DNA from: Bacteroidales bacterium
GTDB lineage: Bacteria > Bacteroidota > Bacteroidia > Bacteroidales > F082
DNA: 64,000 bases
Assembly: GCA_017460915.1 (NCBI GenBank)
Contig: JAFUAA010000049.1
Coordinates: forward strand, 330,547-394,546
Direction: 5' to 3'
The position numbers and the translations under genes were made by a program. Shown in pieces: positions 9,016-17,075 of the stretch. Numbering within the stretch: the first letter of the stretch is position 1; each line of letters starts with the position of its first letter. Below the pieces are notes generated by a model, which saw only the letters and a list, made by a program, of their open reading frames with translations, searched no databases and was not told the origin of the DNA.

Positions 9016-9157
9016 CCGCCTGCCTATTGTCCGTCGTCCCTACGGGACTGTGCCTCGCGCCCTACGGTTACTGTAGTGTCGCCCTACGGGCGAGGTTTGT
9101 TGTCGCTTTGTGTCGCTGCGAGAACCCCGTAGGGGTGGCGGATTTATAGGCAGGCGG
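9016..9157. repeat. Inverted pair of REP-like palindromic elements
   Basis: Two copies of one element face each other. On the minus strand, 9016-9048 reads GTCCCGTAGGGACG, an 11-base spacer, then GCAGGCGG. On the plus strand, 9122-9157 reads CCCCGTAGGGGTG, about 12 bases, then GCAGGCGG. A third copy lies at 26477-26509. Between the pair are further CCCTACGG motifs (around 9061 and 9083). The arrangement recalls paired REP elements in enterobacteria. The 8875-9298 stretch has no gene; besides this pair it holds one terminator at each end. Confidence 0.75.
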
Positions 9158-9225
9158 TGAAGCATTATGCGCTTTGGCGCATATCGCGGAACCCTTGCCG
9201 AAAAAAAACATACCGTGCAAAAAGA

Positions 9226-9260
9226 GAAACGGCTGGCCAAATTGCTTGGCCGGCCGTTTC
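9226..9260 (-). terminator. Strong hairpin terminator of the barrel gene
   Basis: GAAACGGCTGGCCAA (9226-9240) pairs with TTGGCCGGCCGTTTC (9246-9260) with a single mismatch and a 5-base loop. On the minus strand it is followed by a CTCTTTTT tract, placing it 38 bases beyond the stop of the outer-membrane barrel gene. Confidence 0.85.
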
Positions 9261-9298
9261 AAATTAATGCAAATGTGTTGTTTTGCATGATTTTGTCA

Positions 9299-10177
9299 TC
9301 AATCATAATCGCCCCATTTCATGCACGCGCCCTTGAGTTGCTTCTTCAGTGGGAACATGATGGTGAGTTTCACGGTGGCATCAGTGTTGAAACGCATGCC
9401 CAATAGATAGGGGTCGATATAGGCGGCGCCAATTACGTTGGTGGCTTCGCCATTGATTTCTTCTTTCGTGAACGAGTTGATGGCGGTAGCATGGGCCGAA
9501 GCATCCAACTTGAGCAACAGGTAATAGTTATTCATGTTGATTTTGAAAAGCACGCCTGCTCCTGCTACGAGACCCACGTTCCAACTGCGAAGGTTTTGGG
9601 CGTTCATCTCAACCGTGTCGATGGTCGCACCCGTCTCGCTGTATTGTTGCTCAGGCGTACCGTAGTTCAGGATTTCCTTTTTCTGCCAAATCATCTTTCC
9701 CGAGAGGGGGAGGCTGAATCGCGGACCTACAAAAACGTATGGCCTGATGTTGCCATTGCTAAGATAGAAAGTAATGGGAACCTGAACGTTGACTTCTTGG
9801 TAGTCAACATCATATTGTCTGTAATAGTCCTTGTTTTGGTTGAGGGCAACGGGGAAGTTGACGACATCGTAGTTCAACTGCGTGTTGCGCATGGCGAAGA
9901 GGCCTTCAAGCGAGACCGAGGTCGATTTGTTGAGCATACGCTCAACGGTGAGCCCTGCCGTTGGACCAAAGTTGAACTTATAGTTGTAAGGAGTCTTCGT
10001 TCCACCGAAATGCACCCATTGGGTCATTGTTACGCCACCGATGAGGCCGATGTTGTATTTGGCTTCGTTCGGGTTGACTCGGTTGCTCGACGATTGAAGC
10101 GGCTTGTTGAACTGGGCATGGGCAGCGGTGCCCATCAGTAACAAGGCGAGGAGGATTATGATGTTTGACTTTTTCAT
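9299..10177 (-). CDS. Outer-membrane beta-barrel protein (porin-like)
   Basis: 292 residues with a signal peptide (cleaved after AHAQ, residue 22) and alternating amphipathic strands with glycine and aromatic residues (NIGLIGGVTMTQW, FNFGPTAGLTVERML, PYVFVGPRFSLPLSG, VGLVAGAGVLFKI). It matches the small outer-membrane barrel family used widely in Bacteroidota for proteins of unknown transport role. It lies 21 bases after the lipoprotein gene at 10199-11044, so the two are probably one transcript, perhaps a barrel with a partner lipoprotein. Confidence 0.82.
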   Translation of the reverse strand: MKKSNIIILLALLLMGTAAHAQFNKPLQSSSNRVNPNEAKYNIGLIGGVTMTQWVHFGGTKTPYNYKFNFGPTAGLTVERMLNKSTSVSLEGLFAMRNTQLNYDVVNFPVALNQNKDYYRQYDVDYQEVNVQVPITFYLSNGNIRPYVFVGPRFSLPLSGKMIWQKKEILNYGTPEQQYSETGATIDTVEMNAQNLRSWNVGLVAGAGVLFKINMNNYYLLLKLDASAHATAINSFTKEEINGEATNVIGAAYIDPYLLGMRFNTDATVKLTIMFPLKKQLKGACMKWGDYD

Positions 10178-10198
10178 TCTGATAACGGCTTGGAGTTG

Positions 10199-11044
10199 TT
10201 ATTCTTGGAATTCGCCCATGTGTACGTTGGAAACGTTGCGAAGCAGAATCACGTCGCCAGATGACGGAAGATAACCTAAATTGAGAATCTGGCTGAGGCT
10301 GGCGCCTTCTTTGTAGTATTTCATCGTCTCAATGCCCCAAACGAGGTCTTTGATGATGGGTTTCACGATAGTGTCAGTCGTATGGTTAACAGTGTCGGTC
10401 TGGATGATGGTTTCCTTGTCTAACTTGCCCGAAAGAATCACGGCGTTCAGCGGCTGGAAATTGGATGAAATGTCGCGGATTTCATAATAATACGCGGTGA
10501 AGTACGGGTCGTGTCCTACGATGTAGACCGTGTTGAAGTCTTCTTTCTGGTAGTTTCCGTCATTGAAGTAAACAGGGGCGATGCTGTCGTTCACAAAGTG
10601 TTCGGGGTTGACCATCACGTATTTGTAGGTTGAATCCGGTTCGGAACGCTCGAGATAATAACCGTATTCATTCGGATCGCCTTTGGGGTATTTGAACTCC
10701 AGCTTGGCAATGCCTTTGTGCTGTTCGAAGAAGTTGAAATACTGATTGGCGGGAATTGGAGTGGGTGCTTGGTGGTAATGGCTCCCGGGAGCAAGAATGA
10801 CATCGGTGAGCATAATGTCGTCGGCCACATAGCTTCCTTCGAGCTTGGGCGGTTCGTCGCCATAATAGAGGTTGCTTTGACCCATGGCCTGCAACAGGTT
10901 TTGAGGCATAAACTCGTTGATGTTTGGAATCCATTGATACCCGTAATAGACCGTGCCATTGTTGTCTGGGTCGTCTTTGAGGCACGAAGCCAAGAGCATG
11001 AGTCCTGAAAGGAGTAGTACAGTTCTTATAGTGCGCTTCTTCAT
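10199..11044 (-). CDS. Putative lipoprotein, unknown function
   Basis: The start was set at MKKRTIRTV, giving a lipoprotein signal with LLASC (Cys21); a longer frame adds 23 residues that would spoil the signal. The mature part (about 260 residues) has no motif I recognise; it is rich in aromatic and acidic residues and lacks cysteine after the lipidation site. It precedes the barrel gene and a promoter-like sequence lies just upstream (11081-11113). Confidence 0.75.
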   Translation of the reverse strand: MKKRTIRTVLLLSGLMLLASCLKDDPDNNGTVYYGYQWIPNINEFMPQNLLQAMGQSNLYYGDEPPKLEGSYVADDIMLTDVILAPGSHYHQAPTPIPANQYFNFFEQHKGIAKLEFKYPKGDPNEYGYYLERSEPDSTYKYVMVNPEHFVNDSIAPVYFNDGNYQKEDFNTVYIVGHDPYFTAYYYEIRDISSNFQPLNAVILSGKLDKETIIQTDTVNHTTDTIVKPIIKDLVWGIETMKYYKEGASLSQILNLGYLPSSGDVILLRNVSNVHMGEFQE

Positions 11045-11080
11045 CGTAATTGCTATTTTTCCTTTAATGAAAAACAATCG

Positions 11081-11113
11081 CAAATGTATGGATTTATGTC
11101 TTACATTCGACAA
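11081..11113 (-). promoter_or_regulatory. Probable promoter for the lipoprotein/barrel pair
   Basis: On the minus strand TACATTTG (11088-11081) matches TAnnTTTG exactly; the nearest upstream TTG (11113-11111) is 22 bases away, longer than the usual 19-20. The lipoprotein ATG is 36 bases downstream. Confidence 0.55.
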
Positions 11114-11156
11114 TAATAACGGACTTTTTTTGCTTATTATTGTAATTTATTGAAAA

Positions 11157-13880
11157 TTATCTGATTACAACAGCCTTTTTTGCGATGGCTTTTTGGTTGA
11201 TGTTGAAAACCAGCATGTAAACGCCACTCGCTCGCCCGTCGAAACTGTAGGGATAACGGCTTTGTTCCGTAGCATAAAACTCAAATTGGTCGACCAAGAT
11301 ACCGTGCATGTCGTACACTTTGGCCTCAACTTCACCTTCCATCTCACCAATGAGGATGCTCATTTCGCCGTTGTTGGGGTTGGGCGCAATGTCGATTTGC
11401 GAGGCGACGACTTGTTCGTCAATGCCGTAAAACGAACAGACAAACCAATATCTGCGCTCTACGCCTATCTCGTCGCCGCAACCGTTGAACACATTGGCGG
11501 TCAGCCAAACCGTGTCTTCCACGCGGTTGAGTACGTAGACTTTGCACTTTTCCCCAATTTCGCCAAAGGGTTCAAGCACCCAAGTGGCTTCGCTGTTTTC
11601 GATGCTCCAAATCACGGTGTCCCATTCGCAATGTGGGTTCTCGTCCCACAGCGTGAAATCGTAGGAGTTGACTTGGAACTCGGTGGAGGTTATCACCCAA
11701 TGGGGAGCGGCATTGGTGCTGTCGGAGGGGAAAATGGGGGTAGGGGTAGGGCTGTAGTCGAGGTCGAGGTCAAGGTGCTCGATGGCGTAGCATCCGTCCT
11801 CGTTGGCAATGGTGTCGCTGTATTGCCCCGATTCGTAGTAGATGTTGCCGTTCCATTCAAAAAAGTCGCAATGCCCCGATTCGTTCTCTACGGAGCCTTC
11901 TGTGACGTCGCCAACGACGAGGTTCAGATGTATGGTCCGGTCGCAGCCGTATTGGTTGGGGCTTATGCGAGAAAGCGGATAAGTGCCTGGACTGCTGTAT
12001 GAAAAACTAAACCCGTTGTCAGTATAGGTGTCGGGACCTTTGAAGCACACCAAGTCGTTGATGGTGGTGTCGCTGACGGGGTAACAAGTGATTTCGACAT
12101 TGACCAAGCTTGTGCATTCAGGATTGATGACGCCGGGTTGTTCACGTGTCAGGATGGTGTCGCGAGTGATGAGGACATTGCTGAAGCCGTAGCCAGAATA
12201 TAGTTCGCCAGCGCAGATGTTGTCGCTGTAGTTGGAGTCAGGTTCCTTTCGGGCATCGATGAAGATGGAGTAGGTGTTGGACGTTGACGATCCACCGCAA
12301 GGATTCTCTTCCGTGTTGACGGTGAGTGTGGCTTTGTAAAACGTGTAATCGTCATAGGTGTGTTGCGAGGGGTTGTCGGTGCTTGTTGTGCCGTCGCCAA
12401 AGTCCCAAATGAGAGTGTAGTTGTTCAGGTTGATGTCGGCCTCGAAATCGAGCATCTCTAACGCGCAGTTGGTAATGGTGTCGTTAGGTGCGGCAACTTC
12501 GTGGTTGATGCTAATGGTCGTTGACAGGTCGGTTGCCTTCGAGCCCACCATATAGGCATAGCCTCTGGCATCGCCGAAACCGTAGACGTGTGCGTTGAAT
12601 CCGTTGGGGCAGCTCAGGTGATGAACGCCATGGGTGATTTGTCTTCTGCAAAAGCTGTAGTCTTCGGTGCCTTGCACAGCCTCAAATTGGTTGGAGGGCA
12701 GGAGGTCGTTGTCGAAGTGCACTTTGTCGATGTCCTGGCTTTCGACGATGATGTTGACATAATGGTTGGTGATGTTCACGTTGTCGTGGTCATAGTTGAA
12801 CGTGGAGAAGGTGATTTCATCGATGCGTTGCTCAATGGGTGCAATCCACAACATCGAAGGTGCTCCGTTGCCATTTCCGTTTGAGCTGGTGTTGTAAAGA
12901 TAAACTGCACAAGGGTGCAAGGATTCCAGGTAGCATGATTTCTGGGAACTCATTAGCTCAAAGGAATACGATTGGTTGGCATTCAGAGTGGTGAGCACCT
13001 GGCCGTTTCGCCGAATCTCGTTGCCGTCTGAGGCCGAGGTGATTTTGACATAATCGCTGGAGCGGTCGCGTGAGGTGGTGACCACAAACTTCTTTCCCCA
13101 TGATTGCAGCGGCATGGCTTGCTCGAAGATGCAGTCTTGGTCGCTTGTGGCGCTGGCGGGTACCAAGGTGAGGTTGTTGCCGTTGAAGACAGCGATTTTC
13201 TTGCAGTCGCGGGCTGTGACACGGGTTCCGCTCAAGTCGCGACTGGTATAGCCCTCGTTGGAGCGCACCTGAAAGGCTTCGCCTTTGTTGAGCGTGATGT
13301 TGAACTCTTCGTTGGCAGGACGTCCACCTAAGGTGGCAACGCTCGGCGTGATGTCGACAACGGTGTTGTCTTCGGTTGCCACAATAACGAAAGCGCTGGT
13401 TGGGTCATACACGCCCATGGATTGTTCGTGGGTTTGGATGATGTAGTCGTCGGCCAAACTTTGGGATGGCAAGACGTATGATGCATCGAAGGAATAGGTG
13501 GCGAGGTTGGCGCAATACACCGAAACGGTGTCGGTCGTTATGATTTGCAGTCCTTTGTTTACAATCCTTTCATGTTCAGAGGCTTCTATGTACACTTGCG
13601 TTTCGTCCAAGTCCATGGAGAAAATGTCGTTGGCTTCCACCGTGAATTGGTGCGTCCATCCCGTGTTGGGATTGGTGATGGTGCCTTCGCAGCTTCTTTT
13701 GGCACTGACGAGGAGCTGCACGCGGAGCCATGTCCCATATGTGGGATGGTTCTTGAAGCCGTTGCTGATGAAGGAAAGCCAGAATTCTTTACCTTGGGTG
13801 GTGGCGTCTTGCGCCGTTGCCACAGGACTGGCCAGTGCCAGTGCCATCACTATCACGAAAACGTTTCTGAATTGTCTCAT
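11157..13880 (-). CDS. Large T9SS surface protein with IgGFc-binding-like N-domain and PKD domain
   Basis: 907 residues: signal peptide, then an N-terminal domain from TQGKEFWLSF to about residue 440 resembling the IgGFc-binding protein N-domain, a PKD domain near 455-540 (TLIWDFGDGTTSTDNPSQHTY), two degenerate GCD-type repeats (YGCDRTIHLNL, DGCYAIEHLDL), a module at about 708-828 shared with the next three genes, and a T9SS sorting domain (APNPNNGEM to the end). It is expected on the cell surface. It is first on the map but last in transcription order of four consecutive minus-strand T9SS genes. The bound partner is unknown; Fc binding is only a family name. Confidence 0.85.
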   Translation of the reverse strand: MRQFRNVFVIVMALALASPVATAQDATTQGKEFWLSFISNGFKNHPTYGTWLRVQLLVSAKRSCEGTITNPNTGWTHQFTVEANDIFSMDLDETQVYIEASEHERIVNKGLQIITTDTVSVYCANLATYSFDASYVLPSQSLADDYIIQTHEQSMGVYDPTSAFVIVATEDNTVVDITPSVATLGGRPANEEFNITLNKGEAFQVRSNEGYTSRDLSGTRVTARDCKKIAVFNGNNLTLVPASATSDQDCIFEQAMPLQSWGKKFVVTTSRDRSSDYVKITSASDGNEIRRNGQVLTTLNANQSYSFELMSSQKSCYLESLHPCAVYLYNTSSNGNGNGAPSMLWIAPIEQRIDEITFSTFNYDHDNVNITNHYVNIIVESQDIDKVHFDNDLLPSNQFEAVQGTEDYSFCRRQITHGVHHLSCPNGFNAHVYGFGDARGYAYMVGSKATDLSTTISINHEVAAPNDTITNCALEMLDFEADINLNNYTLIWDFGDGTTSTDNPSQHTYDDYTFYKATLTVNTEENPCGGSSTSNTYSIFIDARKEPDSNYSDNICAGELYSGYGFSNVLITRDTILTREQPGVINPECTSLVNVEITCYPVSDTTINDLVCFKGPDTYTDNGFSFSYSSPGTYPLSRISPNQYGCDRTIHLNLVVGDVTEGSVENESGHCDFFEWNGNIYYESGQYSDTIANEDGCYAIEHLDLDLDYSPTPTPIFPSDSTNAAPHWVITSTEFQVNSYDFTLWDENPHCEWDTVIWSIENSEATWVLEPFGEIGEKCKVYVLNRVEDTVWLTANVFNGCGDEIGVERRYWFVCSFYGIDEQVVASQIDIAPNPNNGEMSILIGEMEGEVEAKVYDMHGILVDQFEFYATEQSRYPYSFDGRASGVYMLVFNINQKAIAKKAVVIR

Positions 13881-13967
13881 ATCGGTTTGCTTTATTTGTT
13901 TATTTTTTTGTCTCGTATGTTATATATAGGTGCATCGTTTCACAAAAAAATAACCTGATAAGAAAGA

Positions 13968-16900
13968 TTATTGTATGACGATTTTTCGAGCCAAGGTTCC
14001 TTCCTTGAACGTGACCACAAGGAAATACACGCCTTTCGACTTGTTGGCACACGAATACGATTTGGAAAAGGAATCCAGGCTGTTGTAAAACTGCGTCTCA
14101 TCGATGAGAGCACCACGCATGTCGTACACCTTGAGGCCAATGTTGCCATTGATGTGCTCGAAATGCAATGTCATTTCACCATTGTTGGGGTTGGGCGTGA
14201 TGCTGAAGTCAGCTTTGGCAGTGTTCTCGTCGAGGTCAAAGAAGGAGCAGAGGAACCAATAGCGTCGCTCGATGCCTTCGGGGGCACAGTCGTTGAATAC
14301 CTTGGCACGGAGCCAGACGGTGTCTTCCACATGGTCGAGTACCATGATGTTGCAGTGTTTCCCAGCAGGATGCGTGGTAGTGTCGGGCTCAAGAATCCAT
14401 CGTATCTCAGGATTTTCAAATTCCCAGATGATGGAATCCCATCGGCAAAGGTTGTTGTTGTCCCAAAAAGTGAATTCGTAGGAGTTGATTTGGAACTCGG
14501 TGGCGGTGACCACCCAGTGCGGTGCTGTGTTTTCGGGGTCGGCGGGATAAATGGGGGTGGGGTCGGGGGTGTAGTCCAATTCGAGGTTGAGATAGACGGT
14601 GCTGTCGCAGCCCAAGGCAGTCGACAAGGTTTTGGAGTAGAGCCCCGAGACGGTGTATTCCGTGCCGAGCCATTCGTAGCTGTCGCAGTTGGTGGTGGAG
14701 GTGGTGCTGCCTTCCACGTTGCCCGAGAGGGTTAGGTGGCAAACCACCGTGCTGTCGCAACCGTCATAAGTTTCCAGTACTTGCGTGTAAGTGCCTGATT
14801 CTCCATAGTCTTGACCGTTCCAGTGGAAAGTGCTGCAAGTGATGGTGTCAAACGTGGTGTATTGGGTGTGACCCATCGTCAGGTGCAGGGTGACGATGCT
14901 GTCGCAGCCGCCCAACGAGGTGTAGTATTTTTCGTAATTGCCACTCGTCGTGTAGGTGTCGCCGTCCCAAACGTAGCTTCCGCTGCATTCGTGATGGCTG
15001 AACTCGTGGGTGATGCGGTCGGCCACGGTCAAATGGAGCATGACGACGCTGTCGCAGCCGTTGACGGTTTGCAGGTTGAGTTGGCGGTCGTAGGTCCCAG
15101 GTTGGTTGTATTCGAAGCTGAAGCCGAAGCCGTCATAGATGCTCGGTGTGCCTTGCCAGCAGCGGCTGTCGTTGATGGGAATGTGGAATTGCGGATAAGC
15201 CTCGATGTAGACCAATAATGAGTCCTTGCATTCTGGATGGATCGGGTTGTCTTCCAATCGCGTCAAGATGGTGTCGTTCTCGATTCTGATGTTGCTGAAT
15301 CCGTGGCCTGTGTATAGTTCGCCCGAACAGATTTGGTCATGCTCGATGATGTAAGGCTGTGTGGCGTCAACATTGAAATAAATCGTGTCGCCCGACATTC
15401 CCGTGCATCCACCTTGGTCGGTGCTAACGGCAAGAGCCACTTGGAAGAGACGGCTGTCGTGATACGTATGGGTGACGGGGTTTTGGGTGCTGGTGGTGCC
15501 GTCGCCAAAGTCCCAAAGCAAATCATAGGTTTGGTGGTTGACTTCGGCATGGAAGGTGATGGGCAGCTCAGAGCAGTATTGGAAACTGCTGTTGGGTTGC
15601 ACTTCTATGTCGTTCAGCGTCATGGAGGTGCTCAGGTTGATGGCTTTGGAGCCTACGAGATAGGCATAGCCTTTGGCCTGGCCGAAGCCGTAGACATGGG
15701 CGTTGAATCCGTTGTGACAGGCGATGTGATGCACGCCGTGACTGATGTCCTTTCTCGTGAAACTGTATTCCTCGTTGCCGTTGACTTGGGTGAAGACCAA
15801 TGGCGAAAGGAGTTCGTCATCGAAATAGACGTTGGCGATGTCGTCGGTGTTGACGATGATGTTGACGCTATGCACTTCAATGTTGATGTTCGGGTGGTCG
15901 AAGGTGGTGAAAGTCACCTCGTCGATTCTTTGTTCCACGGGCGCAATCCACACCATTGAGGGGTCGCCCAAGCCGCCCAACCAGTTTTGGTCGTAGCTCG
16001 AGTTGTTGAAGAGATAGACGGCGCAGGGCTGTTCGGCTTGCAAGAAGCATGAGTTTTCGCTTTCCAACATAGGGAAAGTGTAGGAATGCCCCGCTCTCAG
16101 GGTGACGAGTTCCTCTCCGTTCATGGTGATGAGGTTGTCGTTGGCGCTTGAAGTGATTTTGATGAAGTCGCGGTTGCGGTTCATTGAGTTGGTCACCACG
16201 AAGTTTTTGCCCCACGAGCGCAAAGGCATGGCTTGCTCAAACACGTGGTCGAAGCCGTTGGTCATGTCAGCGGGGATGCAGGTTAAGGTGTTGCCGTTGA
16301 AGACGGCGATGCGTTTGCAGTCGTGAGCGAGGATGTGGGTGCCGCTGAGGTCTCGCTCGTTGCCTGAGCGCGTCGACCTGACGTGGAAGGTCTCGCCTGC
16401 ATTCATGGTGACGGAAAAGGTTTGGCCTGCCGCATGTCCGCCTAATGTGGCGCAGGTTGGGGTGATCTCGATTTGTGTGTTGTCTTCAGTAGCGATGATC
16501 ACAAAAGCGCTGGTCTCGTTTTGGGTGGCGTAATAGTTGCCGTTGGGGGTTATGGATTGGTCGTAGTTCTGGATGATGTATTCGTCGCCCAAGCTTTCGG
16601 TGGGCAGCACGAAGGAAGCGTCGAAAGAGACGTAGGCGATATTCGTGCAGTAGGTCGAGATGGTGTCGCTCGCCACGACTTTGATGCCTTTTTGCGTGAT
16701 GAATTCATGTTCCGTGCTGTTGTGGTAGCCTTGCTCTTCTGGAATTTCTATCGTGGTGATGCTGTTGGCACTGACGGTGAACTCTTGCGACCATCCCGTC
16801 AAGGGGTTGGAGACGGTTCCCGTGCAGTCGCGCTTGGCGCTGATGAGTACTTGGTTGATGACCCATCCGCCTTCGGGGTGTTCGCGGAAACCGTTGTGCA

Positions 16901-17003
16901 TAAAGGATAGCCAAAACTCTTTGCCTTGGGTGGAGGTGTCCTGCGCCCAAGCCGAGCTAAGGCCGAAAATCAGGTACAAAAACAGAAGTCCGAATCGTTT
17001 CAT
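13968..17003 (-). CDS. Large T9SS surface protein, paralogue of 11157-13880, with four GCDS repeats
   Basis: 1011 residues from MKRFGLLFLY; this start gives a clean signal peptide ending SSAWAQ, while the longer frame adds 14 residues, partly from an upstream repeat. Domain order: IgGFc-binding-like N-domain (from TQGKEFWLSFMHNG), a PKD domain (LLWDFGDGTTSTQNPVTHTY), four repeats of about 45-60 residues each ending near GCDSxVxLxL, the shared C-terminal module (PHWVVTATEFQINSYEF onward) and a T9SS sorting domain (TPNPNNGEMTL). It has more repeats than its neighbour, suggesting expansion by unequal recombination. Confidence 0.87.
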   Translation of the reverse strand: MKRFGLLFLYLIFGLSSAWAQDTSTQGKEFWLSFMHNGFREHPEGGWVINQVLISAKRDCTGTVSNPLTGWSQEFTVSANSITTIEIPEEQGYHNSTEHEFITQKGIKVVASDTISTYCTNIAYVSFDASFVLPTESLGDEYIIQNYDQSITPNGNYYATQNETSAFVIIATEDNTQIEITPTCATLGGHAAGQTFSVTMNAGETFHVRSTRSGNERDLSGTHILAHDCKRIAVFNGNTLTCIPADMTNGFDHVFEQAMPLRSWGKNFVVTNSMNRNRDFIKITSSANDNLITMNGEELVTLRAGHSYTFPMLESENSCFLQAEQPCAVYLFNNSSYDQNWLGGLGDPSMVWIAPVEQRIDEVTFTTFDHPNINIEVHSVNIIVNTDDIANVYFDDELLSPLVFTQVNGNEEYSFTRKDISHGVHHIACHNGFNAHVYGFGQAKGYAYLVGSKAINLSTSMTLNDIEVQPNSSFQYCSELPITFHAEVNHQTYDLLWDFGDGTTSTQNPVTHTYHDSRLFQVALAVSTDQGGCTGMSGDTIYFNVDATQPYIIEHDQICSGELYTGHGFSNIRIENDTILTRLEDNPIHPECKDSLLVYIEAYPQFHIPINDSRCWQGTPSIYDGFGFSFEYNQPGTYDRQLNLQTVNGCDSVVMLHLTVADRITHEFSHHECSGSYVWDGDTYTTSGNYEKYYTSLGGCDSIVTLHLTMGHTQYTTFDTITCSTFHWNGQDYGESGTYTQVLETYDGCDSTVVCHLTLSGNVEGSTTSTTNCDSYEWLGTEYTVSGLYSKTLSTALGCDSTVYLNLELDYTPDPTPIYPADPENTAPHWVVTATEFQINSYEFTFWDNNNLCRWDSIIWEFENPEIRWILEPDTTTHPAGKHCNIMVLDHVEDTVWLRAKVFNDCAPEGIERRYWFLCSFFDLDENTAKADFSITPNPNNGEMTLHFEHINGNIGLKVYDMRGALIDETQFYNSLDSFSKSYSCANKSKGVYFLVVTFKEGTLARKIVIQ

Positions 17004-17030
17004 TGTTGGCGTGATAAAAAAACGAGAATT

Positions 17031-17058
17031 GTAGAGACGCGCCACGGCGCGTCTCTAC
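17031..17058. repeat. Perfect interspersed palindrome GTAGAGACGCGCC/GGCGCGTCTCTAC
   Basis: Two perfect 13-base arms (17031-17043, 17046-17058) separated by AC. It lies between the stop of the gene at 17076 and the start of the one ending at 17003. Related copies with a GTAGAGACGC arm occur at 26179-26204 and 26297-26322. Confidence 0.85.
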
Positions 17059-17075
17059 GGTCTAAAACAAGGTGT

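Noticed and set aside
9016-9157. CRISPR-like repeat array
   Set aside because: Only two copies, in opposite orientation, without regular spacers or cas genes.
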